A DNA stretch of 64,000 bases from Centipeda infelix ATCC 43532 (GCF_000234095.1 NZ_JH376799.1:88840-152839), one strand, 5' to 3'. Shown: positions 37,767 through 45,589, numbered from the stretch's first letter. A program made the numbers and translations. Notes: a model not told the origin generated them from the sequence alone.

Positions 37767-37961
37767 TTATATCGTAGGCAAAAAAGTACAGTCTTTGTCA
37801 ATCTTGTAGAACTGGCACCATGCTGTGAAGTTCCCCTCATCAATGACCGTTTTCCCGTTCTCCCAGTTGACAATAGTCTGTTTGTTTTTACGTAAGAGTC
37901 TCGCAACCTCTTCCTGTGTCAGATTGGTATTTACACGGGCGACTTTCAAGCTAATTTTCAC
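37767..37961 (-). CDS. XRE-family HTH protein, 64 aa
   Basis: A small repressor-type protein with a clear helix-turn-helix: NTNLTQEEVARLLRKNKQTI followed by VNWENGKT, the XRE signature. It begins with GTG at 37961, with GGAGG about eight bases upstream. Its product is short but complete for this type. It is divergent from the DUF4160 remnant and heads the minus-strand set of three small genes. Confidence 0.75.
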   Translation of the reverse strand: MKISLKVARVNTNLTQEEVARLLRKNKQTIVNWENGKTVIDEGNFTAWCQFYKIDKDCTFLPTI

Positions 37962-38020
37962 TCCCCGTTCCTCCCTTCATTTTTTCTGCCCTTATTATAA
38001 ATCAATTAAAAGTTTATGTT

Positions 38021-38281
38021 ATGCCGACAATCTCAATGTTCTTCGGAATCATCATTCGTATGTACAACAACAACGAGCACAATCCGCCGCATTTCCACGC
38101 GACCTATCAAGGGTATCACGCCGTATCCAACATGGACGGCGACCTCACTGAGAGCGATATGCCGCGCAAATAGCTCAAGCTGATTGCGGCGTGGACAGAG
38201 CTATCCCGCGACGAGCTTCTTGCCAAGTGGGAGCTTGCCATGAGTGAACAGCCACTTTACAAGATTGACCCGCTCCACTAG
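38021..38281 (+). pseudogene. DUF4160 protein gene with internal stop
   Basis: The frame reads MPTISMFFGIIIRMY, HNPPHFHATYQGYHAVSNMD and SDMPRK, then an in-frame TAG at codon 47, then LKLIAAWTELSRDELLAKWE to a normal stop. This is a whole DUF4160 protein (about 86 residues) with a CAG-to-TAG change where the family has Gln or a similar residue. DUF4160 and DUF2442 genes usually occur as a pair, thought to be toxin-antitoxin-like. The partner downstream is also broken. Confidence 0.85.
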
Positions 38282-38297
38282 AGAAAGGAGTAGCACC

Positions 38298-38556
38298 ATG
38301 AAATAACCTGTATGGATTGTTGAGGACGTAACAGCACGAGAGGACTACACCCTGCTTATTACCTTTACGAACGGCACGCAGCGCATTTATGACACCCGTC
38401 CCCCGCTTGAGAAGCCAATCTTCACCCAAAAGCCTCCCCTTCTTCCTACGAGCAAGGGCGGCGTACGGCACAGTCATTTGGAACGATTATGTAGATATCG
38501 CACCAGAGCATCTTTATGAGTGTAGCAGGCCCATTGAAGTGGAGAAGATTGCCTAA
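38298..38556 (+). pseudogene. DUF2442 protein gene, broken
   Basis: After ATG AAA the third codon is TAA (CAA expected), followed by PVWIVEDVTAREDYTLLITF and IYDTRPPLEKPIFTQ. The frame then shifts near 38435; the other frame continues AYGTVIWNDYVDIAPEHLYE to a stop at 38556. Both an early stop and a frameshift are present, so the gene is dead as read. It sits 16 bases after the DUF4160 remnant. Confidence 0.85.
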
Positions 38557-38580
38557 TTCGCGCCGCAAGAAGGAGATTAT

Positions 38581-38844
38581 ATGGACATAGAGTTTTCACG
38601 CTCTGCAGCGAAGTTTCTGCAATCCGCCGATCGTCCCACGTGCGAGCGCATCAAGGCGGGAATCCTCGGCTTAATGCAGCAGCCGCCCATCGGCGATATA
38701 AAGGTATTGCAGGGGTGGAAGCCGGCCTCGTGCCGTCTGCGCATCGAAAAGTATCGGGTTGTCTACAGTTATCTACAAAGAGAAAACGGTGAGACTTATC
38801 TCTACATCAGAGATATTGGTGCACGTGACGGGATTTACAAATAA
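38581..38844 (+). CDS. RelE/ParE-type toxin
   Basis: An 87-residue protein with the RelE fold pattern: MDIEFSRSAAKFLQSAD, a central helix pair, then KVLQGWKPASCRLRIEKYRV and VYSYL, ending YIRDIGARDGIYK. The Arg-rich strand and the final Gly-rich tail correspond to the ribosome-dependent RNase site of RelE relatives. SD GAAGGAGAT precedes the ATG. The antitoxin gene follows, so the order is toxin first, as in HigBA. It looks intact, unlike the pair upstream. Confidence 0.85.
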   Translation: MDIEFSRSAAKFLQSADRPTCERIKAGILGLMQQPPIGDIKVLQGWKPASCRLRIEKYRVVYSYLQRENGETYLYIRDIGARDGIYK

Positions 38845-38858
38845 GGAAGGTGATAATC

Positions 38859-39071
38859 ATGACCACACAGGAACAGGAAATTTTGACGATGTATAACACA
38901 CTGCCAGAGGCAGAACAGGGACTCGCATACGAACTTCTGCGTCGTCTTGTCCTTGCATGGGATCCTGATTTTACAAAACTCACCCCCTCCGAACGCGCGG
39001 ACTTGGAGGAATCCGAGCGCGATCTGAAGGAGGGGCGCACGGTACGAATGGAAGATATTGACTGGGGTTGA
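38859..39071 (+). CDS. Antitoxin of the RelE-type system
   Basis: A 70-residue acidic protein (MTTQEQEILTMYNTLPEAEQ at the start; EESERDLKEGRTVRMEDIDW at the end). The C-terminal segment is typical of small antitoxins that wrap RelE-type toxins. No clear DNA-binding motif is visible in the N-terminus. It starts 14 bases after the toxin stop with SD GGAAGGTG, so the two are translated together. Confidence 0.75.
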   Translation: MTTQEQEILTMYNTLPEAEQGLAYELLRRLVLAWDPDFTKLTPSERADLEESERDLKEGRTVRMEDIDWG

Positions 39072-39101
39072 GTCCGCCCGATCTGTACTGCAACGCATCA
39101 C

Positions 39102-39131
39102 TTGCATCTCATTGGGGACTTGTGCTATAAT
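39102..39131 (+). promoter_or_regulatory. Promoter of candidate antitoxin RNA
   Basis: TTGCAT is separated by 18 bases from a perfect TATAAT. Transcription should start near 39138 and meet the shared terminator about 65 bases later. Confidence 0.65.
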
Positions 39132-39140
39132 GTGCTTGGC

Positions 39141-39165
39141 AAACGAGGTTAGCATTACGACACAC
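39141..39165. repeat. Direct repeat DR1 of the type I locus
   Basis: Matches 39310-39335 at about 22 of 25 positions: AAACGAG, TTAGCAT and CGACACAC are shared blocks. In Fst systems such repeats let the antitoxin RNA pair with the toxin mRNA leader. Confidence 0.75.
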
Positions 39166-39200
39166 GAAAAGCCCCCAAGGTTCCAGCTTGGGGGCTTTTC
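39166..39200. terminator. Shared bidirectional terminator of the type I locus
   Basis: GAAAAGCCCCCAAG pairs with CTTGGGGGCTTTTC around a 7-base loop, with A and T runs on both sides. It can end both the plus-strand RNA and the minus-strand toxin mRNA. Confidence 0.85.
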
Positions 39201-39249
39201 TATTCCCATTGTGCAGGCGGGCTTAACGCCTAGGCTTGTTGCCTTTTTC

Positions 39250-39324
39250 TCATCCGTCAAGCCATTTGCAGAGATAGTGGCAGACTATCCCCGCCAGGAC
39301 GGAGAGTAAAAACGAGATTAGCAT
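39250..39324 (-). CDS. Fst-like small hydrophobic peptide (candidate type I toxin)
   Basis: A 24-residue peptide, MLISFLLSVLAGIVCHYLCK followed by WLDG: one transmembrane helix and a short charged tail, the layout of Fst/Ldr-type toxins that damage the membrane. A strong ribosome-binding site (GGAGGTG) lies eight bases before the ATG. The mRNA should start near 39366 and end at the shared terminator at 39166-39200. The start region is repeated, in complement, inside the opposing small RNA. The Fst assignment rests on architecture rather than on sequence identity. Confidence 0.7.
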   Translation of the reverse strand: MLISFLLSVLAGIVCHYLCKWLDG

Positions 39325-39335
39325 ACTCGACACAC
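39310..39335. repeat. Direct repeat DR2 over the toxin start region
   Basis: AAACGAGATTAGCATACTCG followed by ACACAC on the plus strand, covering the toxin ATG and the bases up to its ribosome-binding site. It is the counterpart of 39141-39165. Confidence 0.75.
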
Positions 39336-39372
39336 CTCCTTCCCGTGCCGGTATGGAGGAGGCAACGCACTC

Positions 39373-39378
39373 AGTATA
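39373..39378 (-). promoter_or_regulatory. -10 box of the toxin mRNA
   Basis: On the minus strand TATACT, with a weak TTCCAA about 18 bases upstream of it. It would give a leader of about 40 bases before the toxin ATG. Confidence 0.5.
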
Positions 39379-39463
39379 CCATAGTTCCAACACAATTTGG
39401 AAAGGAATTCTATCGCACCTGCATTGAAACAAGTGTCAATGCATATGTAAATTTATAAAATCA

Positions 39464-39594
39464 AAACCACCAGTTGAACTGGTGGTTTGAACAGGCCCTA
39501 TAAGGGCCAAATACTTGTGGTAGCACCTTAAAAGGTGCACCGAATGGGTTCTGACAACCACACTATTATCACGGGCAGCCCCCTACTCGGGGGC
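39464..39594. mobile_element. IS200/IS605-type end with hairpins
   Basis: Four hairpins in a row: AACCACCAGTT/AACTGGTGGTT (39464-39488), GGCCCTATAAGGGCC (39494-39508), GCACCTTAAAAGGTGC (39523-39538) and GCCCCC/GGGGGC (39578-39594). Subterminal hairpins of this sort mark the ends of IS200-like elements, whose single-strand transposase recognises them. It adjoins the truncated tnpA. Confidence 0.7.
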
Positions 39595-39598
39595 ATTT

Positions 39599-39943
39599 TT
39601 ATTTGCCTTTCTCACTCCTGCTACCCGTAAACGGGTCAACAAACTCTTTTAGGCTTAATTGGTCTGCCATAATATCCTCCTGTAACTGATTCTTGATATA
39701 ATCCTTGATTGCATTTTCATATTTCCCAACAGTATCAACATAATATCCGCGACACCAAAAATGTCGATTCCCGTATTTGTACTTCAGGTTCGTGTGTCGG
39801 TCAAACACCATCAAGCTGCTTTTACTTTTCAAGTAGCCCATAAACCCAGAGACACTCATATGCGGCGGTATGGTTACCAACATATGATGCAGGAGACAGC
39901 CCGCCTCTTCGGTGAGATTGTAGGCAAGTAGTTTTGTAGACAA
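39599..39943 (-). pseudogene. tnpA: IS200-family transposase remnant
   Basis: The C-terminal two thirds of an IS200 TnpA: HHMLVTIPPHMSVSGFMGYL, then SSLMVFDRHTNLKYKYGNRH followed by FWCRGYYVDTVGKYENAI, ending with a DPFTGS tail. The N-terminus is missing, and the HUH metal motif is damaged (LHH where the family has HxH). The frame instead starts in sequence that includes the right copy of the TTGTAGACAA repeat, so the element was cut at its left end. It cannot be active. Confidence 0.85.
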
Positions 39944-39954
39944 GTTGTAGACAA
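39934..39954. repeat. Right copy of direct repeat flanking accessory island
   Basis: TTGTAGACAAGTTGTAGACA plus A, preceded at 39918 by TTGTAGGCAAG. Nearly identical to 36582-36601. It marks the right edge of the low-GC accessory stretch. Confidence 0.55.
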
Positions 39955-40058
39955 ATGCTCCTTGTTGTCTTCTAAGCCCTTGAAATTAAAGGGGCTCTTT
40001 CTAAATCACTTATTTTGTGATAAAATAAAAATGCTTTGGTGTACACGGGAGGGCCGAT

Positions 40059-41315
40059 ATGGACGGTGAAAAGGACAAACTGCACACCGCACTCGGTCGT
40101 GCGTTCATACTCGTTTCCGTCGCCGCGCTTACCCTCGTGCTGACAGCCTCGCTACTCGCACGTGCGGGGATTCCTTTTGCTGCGACGTACGCGGTCTCTG
40201 TCATTGTGTGTATCCTTGGAACGCTTACGGCATCGCGCGAAAGACATACGCTGCTCACACTCCCATCTCCGGCTATCATCAGCTGGCTGGTCTACGAGGA
40301 GATTATCGCGCATGGCATGGCATGGCAGGAAATTCTGGGCATAGCAGCTATTGTTTCACTGCTCGGCGCTCTCCTCACGTACATGAGATACACCACTCGA
40401 CTGGTGTATGCACTGCCTGCGATTGTCCGCATAGGACTTGTGGCGGGTCTTGGTCTTACACTGCTCATAACTTCGGCGCTCTATGCGCGTATCTTGCTCC
40501 CATCTCCGTGGGCACTCACGATGGGCGGAACGCTCAGTGATCCGCTCACCTACTTCACGCTTGCGGGCATACTGCTCGTACTCGTACTGTACGCACGGTC
40601 GGTACACGCAGCCCTGCCGCTCGGCATGCTGCTCATTGCCCTTCTGACATGGGCGGAGGGTTTCTGGGAGATCCCCGCTGCGCCATTTCTCGCACCCGAT
40701 GTCATTTCTCTGCCATTTGTCCTGATACTTCCGCAGACGGATTTGTGCACGGCAGCGTCACTCGGTTTGACTCTTCTGTTCGCACTCCTCATCGAAAATA
40801 CGGCAGTACTTGCGGTGCAGACAGACACAACGAAAGACACGCACCTCCTTGCAGGGCTCTTTACCGTAAGCAGCTGTGCGGCGCTCATCGGTGCATTTCC
40901 GCTGACGGCTGCGCCGATCTCTGCCGCTCTGCCGACGGAAAAAGAGCCGCGCCGTATTGCAGGCATTCCACGGACTGCCCTGCTTTCTGCGCTCCTATTG
41001 CTTGCACTTCTGCCCTGTGCACCGCTTCTTACGGCACTCGCAGATTTCCCCGCTGTGCCCGCAATTGCACTTGCCATCATGGGACTAATGCTGCTCGTAC
41101 GCGGTCTGCGGATGCTGAGATCCACTGCGAATATTTCCATGCGTGAGGGAGCTGTGATTGCAACATTTATTCTCGCTGCATACGATATCAAGACGGGGCT
41201 GACGCTTGCTCTCTTCACATGGACACTGCTCACGGCAGCGCGCGGGGAATATGTCCCGCGCATGACATGGGGGCTGACTGTCCTGTTTTCCGTTTTTTTC
41301 CTGCTGAAACAATAG
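40059..41315 (+). CDS. Divergent NCS2-like permease
   Basis: A 418-residue, very hydrophobic protein with about 11 to 12 helices, rich in Leu and Ala. The general layout resembles the NCS2/AzgA nucleobase permeases, for example PAIVRIGLVAGLGLTLLITS near residue 125 and the closing IMGLMLLVRGLRML and AAYDIKTGLTLALF helices. The substrate-binding NCS2 motifs are not preserved, so transport of a nucleobase is doubtful. SD GGGAGGG precedes the ATG. It is the first gene right of the island. Confidence 0.6.
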   Translation: MDGEKDKLHTALGRAFILVSVAALTLVLTASLLARAGIPFAATYAVSVIVCILGTLTASRERHTLLTLPSPAIISWLVYEEIIAHGMAWQEILGIAAIVSLLGALLTYMRYTTRLVYALPAIVRIGLVAGLGLTLLITSALYARILLPSPWALTMGGTLSDPLTYFTLAGILLVLVLYARSVHAALPLGMLLIALLTWAEGFWEIPAAPFLAPDVISLPFVLILPQTDLCTAASLGLTLLFALLIENTAVLAVQTDTTKDTHLLAGLFTVSSCAALIGAFPLTAAPISAALPTEKEPRRIAGIPRTALLSALLLLALLPCAPLLTALADFPAVPAIALAIMGLMLLVRGLRMLRSTANISMREGAVIATFILAAYDIKTGLTLALFTWTLLTAARGEYVPRMTWGLTVLFSVFFLLKQ

Positions 41316-41356
41316 GGAGTTTTGCTCCTCAAAAATAAATTTGGGAGGTTCATCTT

Positions 41357-42122
41357 TTGCGAAAGGATTTTCTTCTGCGCGGCTCTCTTGCCGCTGCCCT
41401 GATGGGGCTTTGCATTTTGACGATGACGAACGGCGAGGCACGCCGTACACACGATCCTGAAACGAGCACAAAGATCCGCACAGAACGAGGCACTGCGGAC
41501 GCGGACAGCAATGATTTCCGCTCGCGCATCGATGCACTCATGAAAGAGGCGAAGGCGGCGGAACTCGAACAGAATCAGAAGCCACTCTTCAGCGTTCCAC
41601 AGACGCTCTCGGAGTATGACACTGCCATCATCGGTACACCGCTCGCAAGTCAGGAGCAGTGCGTAAACTACCTCCTCAGTGTGAATCCATATCCTGCGAT
41701 CTCCGTCACACCGCGCGAACTGGTCGCCTACTACTACGAGGAAGGGACACGCGAGGGCATCCGCCCCGATGTTGCCTTTGCACAGGCACTCAAGGAGACC
41801 GGATTCTTCCGCTACGGCGGCACGGTAACCCCCGATCAGAACAACTACTGTGGACTCGGCACAACGAGTGCAACGGTCAAGGGCGCATATTTTGCAAACT
41901 CCCGCATTGGTGTGCGCGCGCACATCCAGCATTTGTCTCGCATACGCGTCGACGCGTCAGCCCATTCAGCCCGTGGTTGACCCCAGATATGACCTCGTAC
42001 GAAATGTTTACGGAACGAACACGCTTGGGAATTGGCAAGATCTCAACGGACGCTGGGCAGTTCCCGGGGACTCGTACGGTCAGAGCATCCTGTCGATGTT
42101 TCGCGCAATCCTGCGCAACTAG
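41357..42122 (+). pseudogene. Secreted glucosaminidase-domain protein, frameshifted
   Basis: A TTG start at 41357 follows GGGAGG by eight bases. A signal peptide (FLLRGSLAAALMGLCILTM) is followed by a linker and a glucosaminidase (GH73-like) domain: VAFAQALKETGFFRYGGTV with the catalytic Glu, then NNYCGLGTT and GVRAHIQHL. After HL an extra T at 41936 shifts the frame, and that reading stops at 41980. Removing it restores LAYASTRQPIQPVVDPRYDL and on to a stop at 42122, giving about 254 residues. Either a sequencing error or a real mutation; the product would be a peptidoglycan hydrolase. Confidence 0.8.
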
Positions 42123-42140
42123 AGAAGGAGAACGGAAAGC

Positions 42141-43766
42141 ATGATAACAGTCAACAACCTGAGCCTGCAGTTTGGAAAACGCGTCCTCTACAAGGATGTC
42201 AACCTGAAATTCACGCCCGGCAACTGCTACGGTATCATCGGCGCGAACGGTGCAGGAAAATCCACCTTCCTCAAGCTCCTCTCGGGCGAGATCGAACCGA
42301 CGGGTGGCATCGTTGACATCACCCCCGGCGAACGCCTCGCTGTTCTGCAGCAGGATCACTATGCCTACGACGAGGTCGAGGTGCTGCGCACGGTCATCAT
42401 GGGACATCCGCGCCTTGTGGAGATCATGGACGAGAAGGATGCACTCTATGAAAAGCCGGACTTCTCCGACGAGGACGGTATGCGTGCCTCGGAGCTTGAG
42501 GCAGAGTTTGCCGAACTCGACGGCTGGAACGCGGAGACGGAGGCGGCACAGCTGCTCAACGGTCTCGGTGTGCCCGACGCAAAGCACACGCTCAAGATGA
42601 ACGAAATCTCCCCCTCGGAGAAAGTGCGCGTCCTGCTCGCACAGGCACTCTTCGGCTCGCCCGACATTTTGCTTCTCGACGAGCCGACGAACCACCTCGA
42701 TGTGAGCTCGATCAACTGGCTCGAAAACTTCCTCGGTGAGTTCCCGAACACGGTCATCGTGGTCTCTCATGACCGTCACTTCCTCAATCAGGTCTGCACT
42801 TACATCTGCGATGTCGACTTTGGCAAGATCTCGCTCTTTGCCGGCAACTATGACTTCTGGTATCAGTCCAGTCAGCTTGCCCTCCAGATGGCAAAGGATG
42901 CAAACAAGAAGAAAGAGGAGAAGATCAAGGAGCTCCAGACCTTTATTCAGAGGTTCTCGGCAAATGCGTCGAAGTCGCGTCAGGCAACCTCACGCAAGAA
43001 GCTGCTCGACCGCATCACGCTTGACGATATCAAGCCGTCCACGCGCCGCTATCCGTACATTGCATTCACCCCCGACCGCGAGGCGGGAGATCAGCTACTC
43101 ACCGTTGAAGGGCTTTCGAAGGAGATCGACGGCCGCCAGCTCTTCAAGAATGTCAGCTTTACGCTCAAGAAGGGCGATAAGGTTGCCTTCGTCGGTCCCA
43201 ACGGCGCGGCAAAGACCATGCTGTTCAAAATTCTCATGGGCGAAGAAGAAGCGGATGAAGGTACGTTCAAGTGGGGTGTCACGACCACGCAAACCTATCT
43301 CCCGTCGGACAATAGCTCGTATTTCGATGACGTGAAACTCAACCTCGTCGACTGGCTGCGTCAGTACTCGAAAGACCCGGACGAGACATTTGTGCGCGGC
43401 TTTCTCGGGCGTATGCTCTTCTCGGGCGAAGAGAGCCAGAAGCGCGCCGAGGTGCTCTCGGGCGGCGAGCGCGTGCGCTGTATGCTCTCACGCATGATGC
43501 TCTCAGGCGCGAACGTCCTGCTCTTTGACGAGCCGACCGACCACCTCGACCTCGAGTCCATCACTGCACTCAACAACGGGCTGATGGCCTTTGGCGGCAC
43601 GATTCTCTTCGCCTCGCGCGACCACGAGTTCACGCAGACCGTTGCGAACCGCATCATCGAGATCACTCCTGTCGGGGTCGTCGACCGCATCTCGACCTAC
43701 GACGAATTCCTCAGCAACGAGACCGTGAAGCAGCAGCTTGCGGAGAAGTACAAAGCGGCGGAATAA
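42141..43766 (+). CDS. ABC-F ATPase (YbiT/YkpA type)
   Basis: A 541-residue soluble protein with two ATP-binding modules and no membrane segment; ABC-F proteins act on the ribosome. Module 1 has Walker A GANGAGKST (34-42), Walker B ILLLDEPTNHLD and switch VSHDRHF, with an atypical signature ISPSEK. Module 2 has Walker A GPNGAAKTM (352-360), where the glycine before lysine is Ala357, signature LSGGER, Walker B LLFDEPTDHLD and switch ASRDHEF, where Arg493 replaces the switch histidine. The linker with RFSANASKSRQATSR is typical of YbiT. SD AGAAGGAG precedes the ATG. Confidence 0.92.
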   Translation: MITVNNLSLQFGKRVLYKDVNLKFTPGNCYGIIGANGAGKSTFLKLLSGEIEPTGGIVDITPGERLAVLQQDHYAYDEVEVLRTVIMGHPRLVEIMDEKDALYEKPDFSDEDGMRASELEAEFAELDGWNAETEAAQLLNGLGVPDAKHTLKMNEISPSEKVRVLLAQALFGSPDILLLDEPTNHLDVSSINWLENFLGEFPNTVIVVSHDRHFLNQVCTYICDVDFGKISLFAGNYDFWYQSSQLALQMAKDANKKKEEKIKELQTFIQRFSANASKSRQATSRKKLLDRITLDDIKPSTRRYPYIAFTPDREAGDQLLTVEGLSKEIDGRQLFKNVSFTLKKGDKVAFVGPNGAAKTMLFKILMGEEEADEGTFKWGVTTTQTYLPSDNSSYFDDVKLNLVDWLRQYSKDPDETFVRGFLGRMLFSGEESQKRAEVLSGGERVRCMLSRMMLSGANVLLFDEPTDHLDLESITALNNGLMAFGGTILFASRDHEFTQTVANRIIEITPVGVVDRISTYDEFLSNETVKQQLAEKYKAAE

Positions 43767-43788
43767 GTGTAAATTGCGTGGATGTGCA

Positions 43789-43957
43789 TGATGCCAGTCC
43801 CGTAGCAAACCCTAGTGAAGCAAGCGGAAACAAGGGCACGTTCTGCCCCCTGCGGATTTTATTCGTTCAAGCGAAGCGCGTTTGGAATCCGCAGGTATTT
43901 AGGCAGATAAGTGCCCGACCGCTTGCGTAACTAAGCGTTTGCGAGGGACGGCATCAC
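43789..43957. repeat. Long imperfect palindromic element
   Basis: About 170 bp whose two 85-bp halves are complementary in blocks: GATGCC, GTCCC, GCAAAC, GCAAGCGG, GGGCAC, CTGCC and CTGCGGATT each recur in order on the other strand. The centre is TTCAAGCGAAGCGC. No coding frame. It could be a MITE or a structured RNA in the leader of the downstream kinase gene; I saw no second copy in the window. Confidence 0.7.
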
Positions 43958-43990
43958 AACCAATACGGCGGTAATGCAGGAGGTGAGATC

Positions 43991-45586
43991 ATGCTTGGCA
44001 CACTCTTACAAGGTACGGAGAACAAGAACGCTGCCCTGCGCCTGCGCGAGATGGTGACCGTTCTGCGCCGCCACGACATTGTGCATGGTCTGACCCCTGC
44101 GAAGCTGCGCGCCATCTTCGAGGATCTCGGTCCCACCTTTGTGAAGTTCGGACAGATCATGAGTATGCGCCCCGACTTTCTCCCAACCGAGTACTGCGAC
44201 GAACTGATGAAACTGCAGACAGGCGCACGTCCCCTCCCCTTCCCCGTCATCCTCTCCATCGTGGAGCAGGAGTACGAACGCGACTGGAACAAGGTATTCC
44301 GCGCGATTGACAGCACGCCGCTCGGCTCTGCGAGCATCGCACAGGCGCACCGTGCAACCCTCACCTCGGGCGAGGAGGTCGTCATCAAAGTACAGCGCCC
44401 CGGCATCCACGAGATCATGCGCATGGATCTTACGCTCATGAAGCGTGCTGCGACCATCATACGCCTGGTCAGCCGTGACGATGTTGTGGATTTCCGCACC
44501 CTCATGGACGAGATGTGGAACATTGCAAAGCAGGAGATGGACTTTCTCATCGAGGCGGGACACATCGAGGAGTTTGCGCATCTGAACCGCGACAATCCCT
44601 TCATCTCCTGCCCACGCGTCCTGCGCGACCTCTCCACCCAGCACATTCTCGTCATGGAGTACATCGACGGTATCCCACTTGATCAGACCGATGCCCTGCA
44701 CGCAATGGGTGTCAACGTCACGCAGATCGGTCGACGGCTCGGCGAGAACTACGCAAAGCAGATCATCGAGGATGGATTCTTCCACGGAGACCCCCACCCC
44801 GGCAACATTCGTGTGCGCGGCGGTACGATTGTCTGGCTCGATCTCGGTATGATGGGCCGTCTCAGCAACCGTGACCGCACGGCTCTGCGCCGTGCGATCC
44901 TCGCGCTCGCGACCCATGACACATTTGAAATGAAAGCAGCTGTGATCGCCCTCGGCATCGTCAAGGGACGCATCAACCACGCGCAGCTCTATCAGGACAT
45001 CGACGTAATGATGGAGCAGTACGGCTCTCTCGACTTCACCGACGTACACATGGGGGTGCTGACGAATCAGATTCTTGGCATTTTGCGTATGCACCGCATC
45101 GGCTGTCCGAGCGGGCTTGCCATGTTTGCGCGCGGGGTCATGACGGTCGAAATCGTCATGCGCCGCTATGCCCCCGAAGTCAGCTTTCTCGAGATCTTTG
45201 CACGCAGCCTCTCCCTCGGCATCGTGCAGGGCATGACGTGGCGCGAGGGGATGACAAAGGCGAAGCAGGAGGGCATCATGCTCCTGCGCAAATCCGTCCA
45301 GATCCCCGAACAGCTCGCCGACCTTCTCAAGATGACGATGAGCGGGCAGACAAAGCTCAACATCGATCTCACGGGCTCGGAAGAACCCGTCCAACGCCTC
45401 GACAAGATGATGAACAAGCTCATCATCGCCCTCCTGTGCGCTGCCCTCCTCATCGCCTCAAGCACGATCTGCACAACAGATATGAAGCCGCAGCTCAGCG
45501 GCATCCCCATTCTCGGTATCCTTGGCTATCTCATCGCATTCATCCTGAGTATTCGGCTGATCTGGAACATCCATAAGGGAGTGTAG
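43991..45586 (+). CDS. ABC1/AarF/UbiB-family atypical kinase
   Basis: A 531-residue protein with the UbiB kinase-like domain. The KxGQ extension FVKFGQIMSMRPDFLP lies near residue 52, the Ala-rich loop in ASIAQAHRA, the lysine in VIKVQRPG, the catalytic loop in HGDPHPGN and the metal motif in LDLGMMG. Two membrane helices close the protein (LIIALLCAALLIASSTI and the last 25 residues). Relatives support quinone synthesis or lipid transport; the exact activity is open. SD CAGGAGGTG precedes the ATG. aroH starts 3 bases after its stop. Confidence 0.92.
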   Translation: MLGTLLQGTENKNAALRLREMVTVLRRHDIVHGLTPAKLRAIFEDLGPTFVKFGQIMSMRPDFLPTEYCDELMKLQTGARPLPFPVILSIVEQEYERDWNKVFRAIDSTPLGSASIAQAHRATLTSGEEVVIKVQRPGIHEIMRMDLTLMKRAATIIRLVSRDDVVDFRTLMDEMWNIAKQEMDFLIEAGHIEEFAHLNRDNPFISCPRVLRDLSTQHILVMEYIDGIPLDQTDALHAMGVNVTQIGRRLGENYAKQIIEDGFFHGDPHPGNIRVRGGTIVWLDLGMMGRLSNRDRTALRRAILALATHDTFEMKAAVIALGIVKGRINHAQLYQDIDVMMEQYGSLDFTDVHMGVLTNQILGILRMHRIGCPSGLAMFARGVMTVEIVMRRYAPEVSFLEIFARSLSLGIVQGMTWREGMTKAKQEGIMLLRKSVQIPEQLADLLKMTMSGQTKLNIDLTGSEEPVQRLDKMMNKLIIALLCAALLIASSTICTTDMKPQLSGIPILGILGYLIAFILSIRLIWNIHKGV

Positions 45587-45589
45587 AGT

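Larger units (their letters stand above)
39138..39203 (+). ncRNA. Candidate type I antitoxin RNA (RNAII-like)
   Basis: About 65 bases from the predicted start to the terminator hairpin, the size of RNAII in the Fst/par systems. It contains AAACGAGGTTAGCATTACGA followed by CACAC (39141-39165), a near-copy of 39310-39335, the complement of the toxin mRNA start region. It could therefore pair both at the shared terminator and at the toxin's ribosome-binding site. No protein-coding frame is evident. Confidence 0.6.

Noticed and set aside
38021..38556. Stop-codon reassignment (TAA/TAG read as Gln) in the island
   Set aside because: Only two cases, both single C-to-T changes, and one gene is also frameshifted; ordinary decay explains them.
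39464..39594. Possible CRISPR-like array (several short palindromes)
   Set aside because: The hairpins differ from each other and are unevenly spaced; they fit an IS200-type end beside its truncated transposase.
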